DNA of 64,000 nucleotides from Gonocerus acuteangulatus. Taxonomy: Eukaryota; Arthropoda; Insecta; Hemiptera; Coreidae. The stretch covers positions 6,132,043-6,196,042 of the forward strand of contig OX328131.1 in NCBI GenBank assembly GCA_946811695.1, in the 5' to 3' direction. Below, piece by piece: positions 26,051-36,440 of the stretch. The notes under the pieces are model-generated. The model ran no database searches and was not told the DNA's origin. It saw nothing but the letters and a program-made list of their open reading frames with translations. A program made the position numbers and the translations under genes. The stretch's first letter is position 1. The number at the start of each line of letters is the position of its first letter.

Positions 26051-26347
26051 CGGATACATATCATCCCTATCATCACTTCAAACTATCGAATATGCAAATC
26101 GGATACATATCATCCCTATCATCACTTCAAACTATCTAATATGCAAATCGGATACATATCATCCCTATCATCACATCAAACTATCGAATATGCAAATCGG
26201 ATACATATCATCCCTATCATCACTTCAAACTATCGAATATGCAAATCGGATACATATCATCCCTATCATCCCTTCAAACTATCGAATATGCAAATCGGAT
26301 ACATATCATCCCTATCATCACATCAAACTATCGAATATGCAAATCGG

Positions 26348-27208
26348 AGCAAACTAGAGAACCAACATATTCTAACCATTCTCCAAGTATTATATTAAAG
26401 TATGGTCTTATTCGATACTTTATTTAAGGCATTAAAGGCTATTCTACAACCCGTATCGCCCACAATCCAAGAGCAAAGTCTCCAATGAGAGATAACAAGC
26501 TCCAAGAGATAAAAAGAAACGTGAAGCCATGGAAAACATCTACAAACCATACAAGGAGAAAGGAAGTAGTCTTGACCCGAATGAGAATCGGCCATACAAA
26601 CCTCACGCATTCCTTCCTAATGTCTAAGGACCCCCCACCAGTTTGTAGCTCATGCAATGTACTGCTAACTGTGAAGCACATCTTGACTAATTGCCGGGCC
26701 TATGAGCAACTGAAAGAGCAACACCAACTGTCTGACTCCTTAGATCAAATTCTAGGAGATCATACTAACCAAGTCGAGCGACTCTTTGACTTTTTAAAGG
26801 CCGCTCAATTAATGGACAAAATCTAGGCAGAACATAAACACCGAAATGATCGTTTCTTTATTGCATTTATATATATTATTTTATTAACATTATTCTCTTT
26901 TTATTTGATTTTTATTACATTTATTATTATGTTTTATTATTTTCCATTTTTTTTATTCATTTATTTTTTTTTTCATTTATTTATTTTTTAATATTTTTTA
27001 CTTTTTATTTTTTTGCATGCAATTGAGCATTTCTCGTTTATCGTTTGAATTAATAAAATCTGCAAATAGAAAAATTATTGATAGCAATTTAATCATAATG
27101 TATACATATTGATACTTATTACAGAATTATAATGAAAATTACTACACAGGAATGGCGTTAGTGACCTTAAGGGTTGACACGCCATTATAATAATTTAAAA
27201 AAAAAAAA
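26348..27208 (+). mobile_element. 3' end of an I-like non-LTR retrotransposon (LINE), terminal copy 10
   Basis: The same 374-bp piece (26348-26721) here continues into the genuine ORF2 end. The open frame 26485-26826 (113 codons) has RMRIGHTNLTH at residues 32-42 and a C54-C57-H65-C70 finger (CX2CX7HX4C). This is the C-terminal signature of I/Nimb/Jockey-type LINE ORF2 proteins, downstream of the RNase H domain. It ends in a charged tail and a TAG stop at 26824. A T-rich 3' UTR follows, with a hairpin-like end (GGCGTTA...TTGACACGCC) and a poly(A) run ending near 27208. Endonuclease, reverse transcriptase and an intact RNase H are absent, so this is a 5'-truncated relic. I found no target duplication between the 27208 end and the 11613 flank. 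Confidence 0.85.
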
Positions 27209-27305
27209 GTCTCGAATCTGAAAAACGAGATTTTGCTTATTCGATAGTTTGACGTGGTAAGGACGATATATCTTCGAATAACAGAATATTTACTTACAGA
27301 CTTAA

Positions 27306-27311
27306 TACTTG

Positions 27312-27380
<69 letters not shown>

Positions 27381-27439
27381 CAATAAATATAAATATTACA
27401 ATTGTAATTCAGTTACAATATATTGTTCCTACTTGAGGT
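27306..27439 (-). mobile_element. Minimal retro-insertion: 49 bp plus 65-nt poly(A), with 10-bp target duplication
   Basis: TACTTGAGGT at 27306-27315 and 27430-27439 flanks a run of 65 T and a 49-bp AT-rich body. Read on the minus strand, it is a severely 5'-truncated poly(A) retrocopy. The source transcript cannot be identified from 49 bp. The long, pure tail implies a young insertion. Confidence 0.8.
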
Positions 27440-27925
27440 GTATTACACAGGTATTCTGTCAGTATGTCATGTTTTCAACATTTGTCAGGTTGCTGCGTTG
27501 TCTACAGTTTGTCAGTATACATCTGTTTGTCAGTTAGAGTTCTGTTGCATTGTCTGCAAGTTGGTCTTACTTTTCTGTCTAGTACGTACGGGTAAGTTGA
27601 GTGTGTCCTATAGGAATGGGTAAGAATGACATGTAATATCAAGTACTTTATACCTATTAACGAATCCTTTATTACATAAGTTGTGTTTAACGTAAATACA
27701 TTTTTTTTGTTTCGGAGTAATTTGGCAGTGAACATGTCTAGGAGTCTATAAGATCCCGGTGCCACCGTTAGCATTGGTCATATTCATACTGTCCGTTTAA
27801 TCTTGTCGGAAATAATTCGTTTATTATTCCAAACACGAATAAAAGTAATAAATTTGTAATAAGAGTGTTTTTAAAGGACGTTGGTGGGCTATCAGATTCA
27901 CCGTTGTGCATACAATCATTTCAGT
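27440..27925. other. Unassigned stretch
   Basis: Open frames of 66-90 codons occur on both strands without a known domain. No repeat relation was recognised. Confidence 0.4.
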
Positions 27926-28244
27926 GTAGTGGCCGTGGTCTAGTGGCTAACGCCTTAAATTCTCATGTGGGAGATGAGGGTTCGAGTCTCACTTGCAGCA
28001 GGGATTTTTCTCATTCCAAGGCGTTGAGTGGTTTCCCTGCTTCACTATGGATGTCGGCGCTAATGGCCTAGATGTCGGTGGACCCCTTGAAAAAAAATAT
28101 ACATTAGTACCACTTGGATCCAACAAAATTTTAAGATTAGCCCAAAAACAAACATCATTTGCTGTTGGTATTATAAAAGGGTGGAAACCTGTAGATAGTC
28201 CGGCGTTAACGTTGATACGCCGTTAAACAAAAAAAAAAAAAAAA
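27926..28244 (+). mobile_element. tRNA-derived SINE, full-length form
   Basis: The head has an A box (TGGTCTAGTGG) and a B box (GGTTCGAGTCT). It is followed by a body with GGATGTCGGCGCTAATGGCC, then an A-rich link, the shared segment AAAAGGGTGGAAACCTGTAG, and the end GGCGTTAACGTTGATACGCC-GTTAAAC with an A tail of about 17. It is the only copy here that shows head, body, shared tail and terminal hairpin together. The related copies at 43174 and 56221 lack the middle. Confidence 0.85.
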
Positions 28245-29155
28245 TCAGGAATTCCTATAGCCGAATGAAGTGGTGGATGTTAAAACTATATAGGAAAATA
28301 CCGAAAATCCTAATATTTATTGGCTTTTGCACAAGCTCCATAAAGCACCCTGGTTTTTATGTTCCAATTACTATGAGAAATATGTTCTAGAATATGAGCC
28401 TCTTATACAAATTTTAAAAGCAACATTTTGAGCTAATGTTATATTCATTATTTAAAAAAAAAAATATTATATGTTCAAAAAGTTTACATAGGATCAAAAA
28501 ATGTATTATTAAATTATAAATTAAATATAGTTTTCTAAGTAATTTTTTTTTAGATAACATTAGTCTTATTGGCAATTCTTTGAATTCGATGAGACGCGAT
28601 GCAACCGTAAGCGTTAATGATCGGGTGCAACCACTGAACCGTAAATGTAACATCTATTTTTCCTTGATAGATTCTGTAGTCAATAATAAAACGCATCTTC
28701 AATGTATAGAAATGCCTGGAATTTCGATTTAATAAAATTACTGTAATAAAGTAAACTAATTTATATAGTTAACAATAGCTCCATGAAATATGCAAATCTT
28801 CCTGTTCAATTTGTTATGAATAGAAATCAGGGATTTAGTTAAGGCTAAGTATTGTGCTATTGTGTCAGGGATCAATATTGTGGAGCTGCAAAGAATAGTC
28901 AATTATTTCGTATTGTGGTTTATTTATATTCACACAATAAGCCAATATTTGGCATAATACAATTTCATAAGGCGAAAGATTGAACTTTAATGATATGTTT
29001 TTTATTCTGTCCTGATTAGAAAAAAACGTGTAGAATTTACATTAAAATTTAAATAAATTGATAAAGGTTTTTATAAATTAATTATTAATTTTTTTTCTTT
29101 ATTTTCAGGTAAGTGGCGGCCTACTCTATAGTATTGCCGTAAGTACCCCGTATAT
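28245..29155. other. Unassigned AT-rich stretch
   Basis: Nothing recognisable. A TTTTCAG|GTAAG junction near 29103-29113 looks like overlapping splice-site motifs but defines no supported exon. Confidence 0.4.
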
Positions 29156-29157
29156 TT

Positions 29158-29220
29158 TGTATATATATATTAATATATATATATACATACACACACATAC
29201 ATACATACAAATATATACAT
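29158..29220. repeat. Mixed (TA)n/(CA)n/(TACA)n microsatellite
   Basis: Consecutive TA, CACA and CATA runs, typical of neutral simple-sequence DNA. Confidence 0.85.
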
Positions 29221-29820
29221 TCAATTAGTGTGTTGGCGTTGCTCCCTGCATTTCAAATATTTTAATACATTCATATTTCCACACTGAAATGTTTTAAGAA
29301 AAGCTTATTGAAAAATTTTGCTAAACATCTAAACAAAAACAGGGGAAAAGTACTTTGAAAATACCTTACATAATTCTGAGATGGAGTTTTGAAAGGGGAT
29401 TTATTCTTTTCAAAGCGAGCTCATTTTGTATTGCAGATAGTTTATGATGACGGCTCCCCGTACATCACTCGTAGTGGCTTCTCGTTTATCAAGTTTCTAT
29501 ATAGGGGATTGTTCACTCAGGAAAATAAAGACATTATATACAGAATATGTAATAATAATGTTGGAGTCACTGTGTGATAGCCTGTCTGGTTACGGAGATC
29601 GGGATTCGATGTTGGGGGGGCTTAAGGAGAGAAAACTATTAGGTGATCACCGTTCTTAGACTATAGTTAAGTCGTGTATGTTAGGTTCATCAGAGTTTAG
29701 AGTACTGTCTGTTTAAAGCAGTGTTGTGTTTGTAATATTCCATTTAAGACAATGTTGCTTTGGAAAAAAATACGATTGCATAGATATAAGAAGCAAATAT
29801 AGACGTCCATAAAGCCAACA
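29221..29820. other. Unassigned stretch with two overlapping short frames
   Basis: Frames 29389-29577 and 29444-29659 overlap with no family resemblance I can name. A TGTATTGCAG acceptor-like site precedes them. Coding is not supported. Confidence 0.35.
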
Positions 29821-30404
29821 TATACAGGGTGGTCCCGAAGGAAATCCCAATACTTGAGCAGTCTGTACACCGGCTAAAGTGGACTTGAATGACACCAAGG
29901 AGAAATTTTTACTTCCATTATTCCCCTAGATATAGGCGTTTCCTTGTTTTTTTGGTCTAAACTCTAATTTTTGACCATTTTTGCCCCTTTTATGGTTCAC
30001 GTCATAAGGAAAATTTAATTCTGATGACATTTTCAAAATATACAATAAATTTCCTATAGCATCTCATGTACCTTGTGCAAAAATTTCTCAAATCAAATTC
30101 ACAGTAGGCACCAAAAAAAAAAAAAAAAAAATAACTTACCACGAAATAAAGGCTTTTCATTTTTAATGTACCACGCACTACACGAACATTTTTTTGGTTC
30201 GGAGACTCTTAGAAAATTTGCATTATTTCATTACCATGGCTAATTTGTTAGCAATTGTCGTAAGCCGTAAAAGGATGCTTTGGACGGGTAAAATGTTTGT
30301 TTGTTTAGAAAATATGGGGCGAAAAACCTCACGGTCGTCAGCGCCCTACTATGTCATTGCAATGCACAACCACTCATCCCTTGTTCCCGGTGAACCTTAG
30401 GGAG

Positions 30405-30409
<5 letters not shown>

Positions 30410-30480
<71 letters not shown>
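30410..30480. repeat. Poly(T) run of about 70 nt
   Basis: Homopolymer T followed by AATTTAATTTTATTTATTTA. It could be the tail of a minus-strand retro-insertion inside the TIR element, but I could not find a matching target duplication. Confidence 0.6.
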
Positions 30481-30486
<6 letters not shown>

Positions 30487-30587
30487 ATTTTATTTATTTA
30501 TTTATATTTTTTTATTAACAAATTAGACCTTGTACTTTGTATATATTTTTTGGCCCATTCTTTTTTTTCCTCACTTTCTGTGTTTAG

Positions 30588-30623
<36 letters not shown>

Positions 30624-31210
30624 CCCCTGACATACTCCCCGATATAAGTGCAGACAATTTTATTTTAAAAATACAGATATCAGGTTCGAGACCAAAAGTT
30701 ACTTACAAATTAAAGAAACTAAACATATACATATGTCAATATATTAAACGAATAACAATATTAAACTGTGGTAAAATGTGGTCAAATAAAAAAAAAAATA
30801 AAAATAAGAATAATAAGCGAAACATTTTGGCTTTTAATGATTAACATAAATACAGCAATTAAAACAAAATTACCACCTTAAAAATCACAACAAAACACTT
30901 TATAAACCTTATAAAGAAAAAGTACATACACCATGAAATAAATTGAAGAAGACCTTTTTGAAATTAGAAAATAATAATCACTACATGAAAAAAAAATTTG
31001 CTTTGAGAACTTTTTCTACAAAGTACGTATGATCTTATATGACATTTTATGCAGATTTCGAAAACATCATCAGAATTACATTTTCCCTACGGTGTGACTG
31101 ACAAGTAGCGCAAAAATGATTAAAAACCAGCGTTTAAACATAAATACGGAAACGCCTATATCTAGGGAAATAATGCTAGTAAAAATTTCTCCGTGATGGG
31201 ATTCAACTAC

Positions 31211-31543
31211 ACTTTAGCTGGCCTACACACCCCTCAAGTATGGCCATACTTTAGCTGGCCTACACACCCCTCAAGTATGGCCATACTTTAGCTGGCCTAC
31301 ACACCCCTCAAGTATGGCCATACTTTAGCTGGCCTACACACCCCTCAAGTATGGCCATACTTTAGCTGGCCTACACACCCCTCAAGTATGGCCATACTTT
31401 AGCTGGCCTACACACCCCTCAAGTATGGCCATACTTTAGCTGGCCTACACACCCCTCAAGTATGGCCATACTTTAGCTGGCCTACACACCCCTCAAGTAT
31501 GGCCATACTTTAGCTGGCCTACACACCCCTCAAGTATGGCCAT
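31211..31543. repeat. Tandem array, 37-bp unit, 9 copies
   Basis: TTTAGCTGGCCTACACACCC recurs every 37 bp from 31213 to 31509, with ATGGCCATAC closing each unit and essentially no divergence between copies. The related single-copy sequence is in the left arm (about 29845-29885), in inverse orientation. Confidence 0.97.
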
Positions 31544-31564
31544 TTCCTTCGGGACCACCTTGTA

Positions 31565-32230
31565 TATATAAATGTATTGTTTTATTTTATCATTAATTAT
31601 TAACTAGTTGAATCATTTTTTAAATTATTCTGTATTTTTTTATTTATCTTCTTTATTTTTTTTTTAATTAATATATTTTTTTCATTTTTTATATAATTTA
31701 TTTACGCTATTTTTATTACTTTATTTTTTCTTAAAATAAAATACAGCTTAGTAATGCATAAATTCGTATTTGAAAACATTGTTCACAATGATTAGCTTGA
31801 TGTGTATTTAGTTTTGAATAATTAAGAAAAGGTAATTTACATATTGTAAGCAAGTAATTTCTATAGAAAATATAATTTAAATATTTTTTGTATTTATTGG
31901 TTTTAATTGAATTTATTGATTGCAAGAGAACTAGTTTTTTTCACTCTATAGCATTATGACGTATATACTTCTAAATTACAAAAATCTGTTTTAACTTTTT
32001 TTATTAAGTATTAAAATGAGTTGTTCTTTACTTCGACATGAAATAGAAATAAGAGCTTAAAATGTTAACAACATGTAGTAAAAATATGAGAAGTTATTGT
32101 TGTTAAATTTTTTGTGCTCATGAAATAGTGGAGTTAAGCTTGCCGGAACGTTAGGGCAAAATTAGCTTAAAGAAAAAAATGGCACAGGGTTGTTAAAAAG
32201 GAATTGCTCTCCTTAAAAGTAAAAATATAC
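31565..32230. other. AT-rich stretch downstream of the tRNA gene
   Basis: No coding signature. A T5 run starting 6 nt past the tRNA 3' end on the minus strand (32221-32225) can serve as the Pol III terminator. Confidence 0.5.
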
Positions 32231-32302
32231 TAGCAGAGCGTGGTTTCGATCCACGGACCTCTGGGTTATGGGCCCAGCACGCTTCCACTGCGCCACTCTG
32301 CT
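32231..32302 (-). tRNA. Initiator tRNA-Met (CAT)
   Basis: The gene is 72 nt and intronless. All stems pair: acceptor AGCAGAG/CTCTGCT, D stem GCGC/GCGT, anticodon stem CTGGG/CCCAG with loop CCCATAA (anticodon CAT), and T stem CGTGG/CCACG. Initiator hallmarks are the A1-T72 end pair, three G-C pairs at the base of the anticodon stem, and the T loop ATCGAAA (A in place of T at position 54). The A box is TGGCGCAGTGG and the B box GGATCGAAACC. A T5 terminator lies just downstream. It delivers methionine for translation start. It appears intact and is the only convincing functional host gene in the window. Confidence 0.97.
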
Positions 32303-32439
32303 CTTGTGTCGTGGGGCCCGCAAATTTCAATGTTGGACCCTATCAAATCAAGAAATCCTTATAAATGAAAGCCATACATGAGCATTTCTATTTTAGAGTG
32401 ATTCCTCCCCAGTATATATAGTTTTACGAAAAAAGGTTA

Positions 32440-32695
32440 TAGATATGTCCTTAAAAAAAGATTTTCATTTAATTCCCCACGTCAAAGTTAAACTTAAAAC
32501 GTGTACATGGATTTTACAGCTGCCTAAAAAGGTCATTCCATATTTCCCTTGGATGTCACCAAAACGATATCAGATTGGGCTGGTAATCGAACTTCTACTT
32601 CCTTTCGAGGCAAAATATTTTTGTACTGATTTATTAAAATCGGACCATTTTTGAGTCCGCTAGAGAGTGAACAGGCTAATGTTTGTATATATATA
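32440..32695 (+). repeat. Dispersed repeat A fragment
   Basis: ATTAAAATCGGACCATTTTT, then CTAGAGAGTGAACAG and a TA run match the distal part of repeat A at 54060-54140. Confidence 0.5.
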
Positions 32696-32884
32696 TATAT
32701 TTATAAATTAAAGATTATTTAGTGGACAAGTGTTCCTGAAAATGAAGGACTTTGAAACTTTTAAGGGACACAGTAAACAATTGAATATAAACCGAGCTGG
32801 ACCCCCTCTAAAATGAAGATAGTAACATTACTACCTTGGGTTTATCAAAGGAAATTCCATCTATTTTACGATCTTTTCATTGGT

Positions 32885-33395
32885 TTTTATTTACCACGAG
32901 CTCTGCCCGCGACTTCGTCCGCGTGGATAGTGACTTAGGGCATACTTTTTGGATAATGTTTTTGGTTTATATTGGATTATAAACACCGTCGTATATGCAT
33001 TTAAAACAATCTACATCGCAGCAATGCTTCTCTATACAGGATATTAGACGCATAGCCATCGGGGATGAAGCATACAGCTTGCTAACACCTGACAGAGCCA
33101 CTAAGCTGACCCCTTAGGGATTGTTAAACCCTTGTATGTATAGAGTGTCTGACAGACAGAAGACTTGAAACAAACACTAAATGTTAAGTGAAACTTAATA
33201 TATATACAAAATATTAGTGAAAACATCAACTAAATCGGATAAGCCGTTTCTGAGATTAACGCGCACAGACAAAAATTCTAAAAATCATTGTTTTGGGTAC
33301 TATTTCGTTGATAGAGGCCCCGAATAGTATTTTTCCATGTACAGACAGAGTATCCGTTAGAATTTTATTATATTTATAGATAATCGGTTTATCAG
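32885..33395 (+). mobile_element. RTE-like/non-autonomous retroelement relic
   Basis: The start carries CCACGAGCTCTGCCCGCGAC with the hairpin CGCGACTTCGTCCGCG. The end carries AAATCGGATAAGCCGTTTC, GAGATTAACGCGCACAGAC and TATTATATTTATAGAT. From memory this arrangement is common in arthropod RTE-type LINE derivatives. No coding remains. The class assignment is from motif memory, not alignment. Confidence 0.45.
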
Positions 33396-34500
33396 GAGTC
33401 ACTACTTATTCATAAAAAAATCGTGTGCGACATAAAAAAAATACGAAATTTGAATTTACTCTGTTTCTGTTTGGAATTGTACCATACTTCATATCAACTT
33501 TTTTGTAGCTCTTGAACACACATATCACCTCCTGAAAGATTGATACTTTTATATCATAGCACTCTGAATATATTGGAATTTCATGTCAAAACGTAGGCAA
33601 TAAACAGTAATGTTCATTTTAAAATGTAGTATAATTAATTATAATCATCTTTTCACTGGTAAATCTCCACGTTGAACGATATATTCTGTATGAATAATCG
33701 TGAGTTGTAGAACCGTGTCGGTTATACATAAAAGTATCAGAATGAATTTTTCTCTTGTCATTTCTCCCTGAAGGCTAGAGATAGAAGAAAAGGTACAACA
33801 GGTGTCTCGAATGTCAAGGCATTTCTTCATGCAATGTCATGGCAGAATTCTCATGCTCTTTACATTTATCCGGAAAGCTCTTCCAAATTTTCTACCTATC
33901 TTTATTACATTTTTATGTATTCTCATTTATATTATTTCTCTTATAAATTTATTTTTATGTAAAATCGTCATCGCCGCTTACGGTATAAAAATAAATTATA
34001 CAACATGAGGGTGTAAAACAAAAAATCTTAACTTTTGTTTATTTTCAATAAACAGCAACGCGTTTGATATTTTTGGTACGGATGAAATGATAGACGGATT
34101 AAATTTGTAGTAAATTTAATTTTCATTAAACTTTGTATTTGTGAGAAGTGCTGTCAATGTCAACAGTTTTGGTGTTACTCGTGAAAAACTCGAACAATAA
34201 TTATTTTTTGAGGTTTTCGGCCGTCAAAAGTTCTCCCCCATATTGGATAACTTTTTTTAATAATATTTAGATTCCTGTTTTGATGGGCAATACTTTTTTT
34301 AATAATATTGGTACTAACATATGATAATTAAAAAAAACTACCCCAGTATTAAGACCGTTTTTTCCATTCCTGTTGACTCTTTAGCAGACTTCTTCCTAAA
34401 GAAGATTTCTAGGAAGTGGAGGAAGACCACGATAAGGTTAGGTCGACCATGAATAAGTATGGGAGAGAAAATTTCCCCTTACGAACATTTTTCGTGGGCG
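33396..34500. other. Unassigned AT-rich stretch
   Basis: Short open frames (33645-33830 minus, 33802-34008 plus) are hydrophobic and unrecognised. No repeat relation was seen within the window. Confidence 0.4.
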
Positions 34501-34905
34501 CCTAAACAGTAGTAATTTTATTTTATTTTTTTATTTATTTACAGAAATATTACAATCTACAGTATATGTATTATGTAATTTGACATAGGTATAGGTAGCT
34601 TGACCACGCCTCAGGTGCCACCAGTTGTCAACCGAATACCTTCCGTTAGGAAGGATTCTAGGATGACCTGGAGTTAACCTTGCGCCATCCAACCACACCC
34701 TGCGACTAGCAGGGAGGATTGGAGGCGAATAAGGCGTGGCCTGTGATATCACGAGGAGAGAAGATATCCATCGATATCACTCTCAATTATCATTATTACA
34801 ATCACAGTGACTTTTGAGCACTTCACGACACTTCACTGCGTTAGTAGATCCCGGGGCCACTTCCTATGAAGACGTCTGGGTGGAGAGGAAGGATGAAACA
34901 GTAGT
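34501..34905. other. GC-richer segment, possible repeat of unknown class
   Basis: Base composition rises relative to the flanks (CCACGCCTCAGGTGCCACC, CATCCAACCACACCCTGCG). A 73-codon minus-strand frame at 34531-34752 is proline- and arginine-rich without a known domain. It could be a retroelement UTR. I cannot confirm it. Confidence 0.3.
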
Positions 34906-35097
34906 AATAAAATATATTTTCTGGTACAGTCGGAGCACCTATAATATATACTTAAACAAAAATTCATTTGAATTAAATATTTAAATATAGTCTATTTTCA
35001 TTTGATTTATTTTTTTTTTCAAATCAACTACATATATTTAATTTTTTTTGAACTTTCAAACCATAAAAATGAAATGACTGAATTATATGTCTTGAGG

Positions 35098-35350
35098 AGG
35101 GGCGAGGTTAGCTCAGTGGTAGAGCACTAATATTCTGAAGGACCTGAGTTCAAAACTCAGGCGCGCATTAAAGATTTTACCTTCTAGTGAGGGTTGGATT
35201 CGGAGTCCTAGACCCAGCAATTAATGGGTACCAACAAAGGATAAAATGAGGCGTTCGGAGCATAGTACTGACCAGACTATCTCTCTAGCGTCACGTACGG
35301 CCAAGAGTCAGAGTATCTGCCCCTCCGGGCCCTGAGGCCTGTTACAAAAA
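35098..35350 (+). mobile_element. tRNA-derived SINE, second family
   Basis: The head has GCGAGGTTAGCTCAGTGG (A box) and AGTTCAAAACT (damaged B box). The body has ATTAATGGGTACC, GAGCATAGTACTGACCA and GCCCCTCCGGGCC, ending GCCTGTTACAAAAAA. It is shorter than the copy at 7884-8216 by internal deletions. Confidence 0.75.
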
Positions 35351-35917
35351 ATTTTCAATTTTTAACTCATTGGCTGTTGGTGGTCCATTTTTTTTTTTTA
35401 ATACTAATCATTTTTACAAAACATTGAGTACACTCAAACACTAAGAAACACACGCAAAACAATATAAATTCGTGTTTTGCCCTTAGTTAATTGCTTTTCA
35501 ACACCCTGCAGCCTAAAAAAGTATCGATTTACTAAATAAAAATAGCGGACTCACAAAAAAAAAACAAAAAAAAAAAACAAACGATTAAACCACACTGTTA
35601 TTATTAGTGTTATAAAATTATTACACTTCTTATTACCTGAATAAAAACAGTTTTGTTTTTAAGTGAATAACAGTCCTAGTCGGAGTATTTGGGAATGATA
35701 AAACTCGGAATAAGAAGAGAAGGAGTTCTCGTTAGATAGAAGCTGATTCCTACTTGAAGGCTGCCTTGAAAGAATCAGCCTTGATTGAATAGGATAGAAG
35801 GGGGGGGGGTATAGGAGGGAGATGGGGAGTCTTTTCATAACATTCAATATTAAAGTATAGTTAGGGGATTGTAGCTTTAGATTATCATAGCAGATTTTCG
35901 TTATATATATATACATA
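35351..35917. other. Unassigned stretch
   Basis: A-rich and T-rich runs and a G9 run at 35802. The 96-codon minus frame at 35659-35949 is unrecognised and overlaps the MITE that follows. Confidence 0.4.
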
Positions 35918-35919
35918 TA

Positions 35920-36291
35920 CAGTAGAAACTCGATTATCCGGACCTCCATTATCCGGACGCTATGTTATCCGGACGAAAGGTCGAACCATTAGAGGAGGGG
36001 CGGGAGGAGATTTTAATAGCGAGGGGTGGTCATGAGGAGGCGCGGGAGGATTTAAAAAAATAATCGATTTTTTTAAACCTTCCTAACTGCTTTAAATTAG
36101 TTTCTGTACTTAACTGTGAACATAGATTATTACATTTACACACATAAAAATATTATTAACTATTATATTGCTTTAAATTTTCAATAAAGAGTTCATAGTT
36201 TTTGAAACTTTTTTAATATTCCACTATCCGGTTTTTCGATTATCCGGACTGACCTTGGTCCCAATTAGTCCGGATAATCGAGTTTCTACTG
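35920..36291. mobile_element. Tigger/pogo-like MITE, complete
   Basis: The 372-bp element is bounded by CAGTAGAAACTCGATTATCC and its reverse complement GGATAATCGAGTTTCTACTG, with the TA target duplication at 35918-35919 and 36292-36293. Subterminal TTATCCGGAC repeats are typical of pogo-group mariner elements. The interior is non-coding. Confidence 0.9.
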
Positions 36292-36440
36292 TATATAGAT
36301 GAGCGCACGGCAATGTACCAGGCCAAGTTCCAGCAAGTACGACCGTCAGCATCTTTACATGAACAAAAATGTCCGGTTTTCTCACCCCTGTAACTCCATT
36401 GAAAGTTCGTCCATAGTCAGCTGATCTATATATATAAAAA

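Larger units (their letters stand above)
11614..26347 (+). repeat. Composite megasatellite: 49-bp unit arrays alternating with LINE ORF2 pieces
   Basis: The 49-bp unit contains ATACATATCATCCCTATC, ATCACTTCAAACTATCG and AATATGCAAATCGG. Array blocks lie at 11614-12201 (12 units), 12576-15028 (50), 15403-17993 (about 53, one shortened by 9 bp), 18368-18762 (8), 19137-21727 (about 53), 22102-23231 (23), 23606-24098 (10), 24473-24858 (about 8, one shortened), 25233-25676 (9) and 26051-26347 (6), roughly 230 units in all. A 374-bp LINE piece separates each pair. Common variants are TCG/TGG, ACTTC/ACATC, CCCTTC, TAGCGTCC and GAATAAGC. In the LINE frame the unit reads SLSSLQTIEYANR and joins in frame to SKLENQHILTILQ of the LINE piece. 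This resembles the DSLSSLQ...ILxI block of an I-clade RNase H domain with the Asp lost. The unit therefore probably arose from the LINE. Confidence 0.95.
29822..31564. mobile_element. Terminal-inverted-repeat element with one arm expanded by a satellite
   Basis: The left end CAGGGTGGTCCCGAAGGAAA and the right end TTTCCTTCGGGACCACCTTG are inverted copies flanked by TA, as for Tc1/mariner-type insertions. The diverged arms extend about 300 bp (left 29822-30150, right 31000-31564) and share GGAGAAATTTTTACT and CTAGATATAGGCGTTTCC. The right arm holds nine 37-bp units where the left has one. The interior contains a 70-nt T run at about 30411 and another of about 33 nt at 30591, and no transposase. 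It is a MITE-like non-autonomous element. The superfamily is inferred from TA alone. Confidence 0.7.

Noticed and set aside
11610..26428. Long open frames of up to 866 codons in the 49-bp array
   Set aside because: They are the satellite read in rotating frames, with the same 49-residue period in all three frames, and no unique coding sequence or family.
12249..26681. Repeated 71- and 80-codon minus-strand frames
   Set aside because: They lie antisense to the ten LINE pieces and recur only because the pieces recur.
11580..27230. Target-site duplication flanking the whole LINE/megasatellite block
   Set aside because: The sequence after the poly(A) (GTCTCGAATCTG) does not match the sequence before 11614.
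29100..29660. Possible host exon near TTTTCAG|GTAAG and frame 29389-29577
   Set aside because: No protein family, no consistent exon boundaries and no neighbouring exons.
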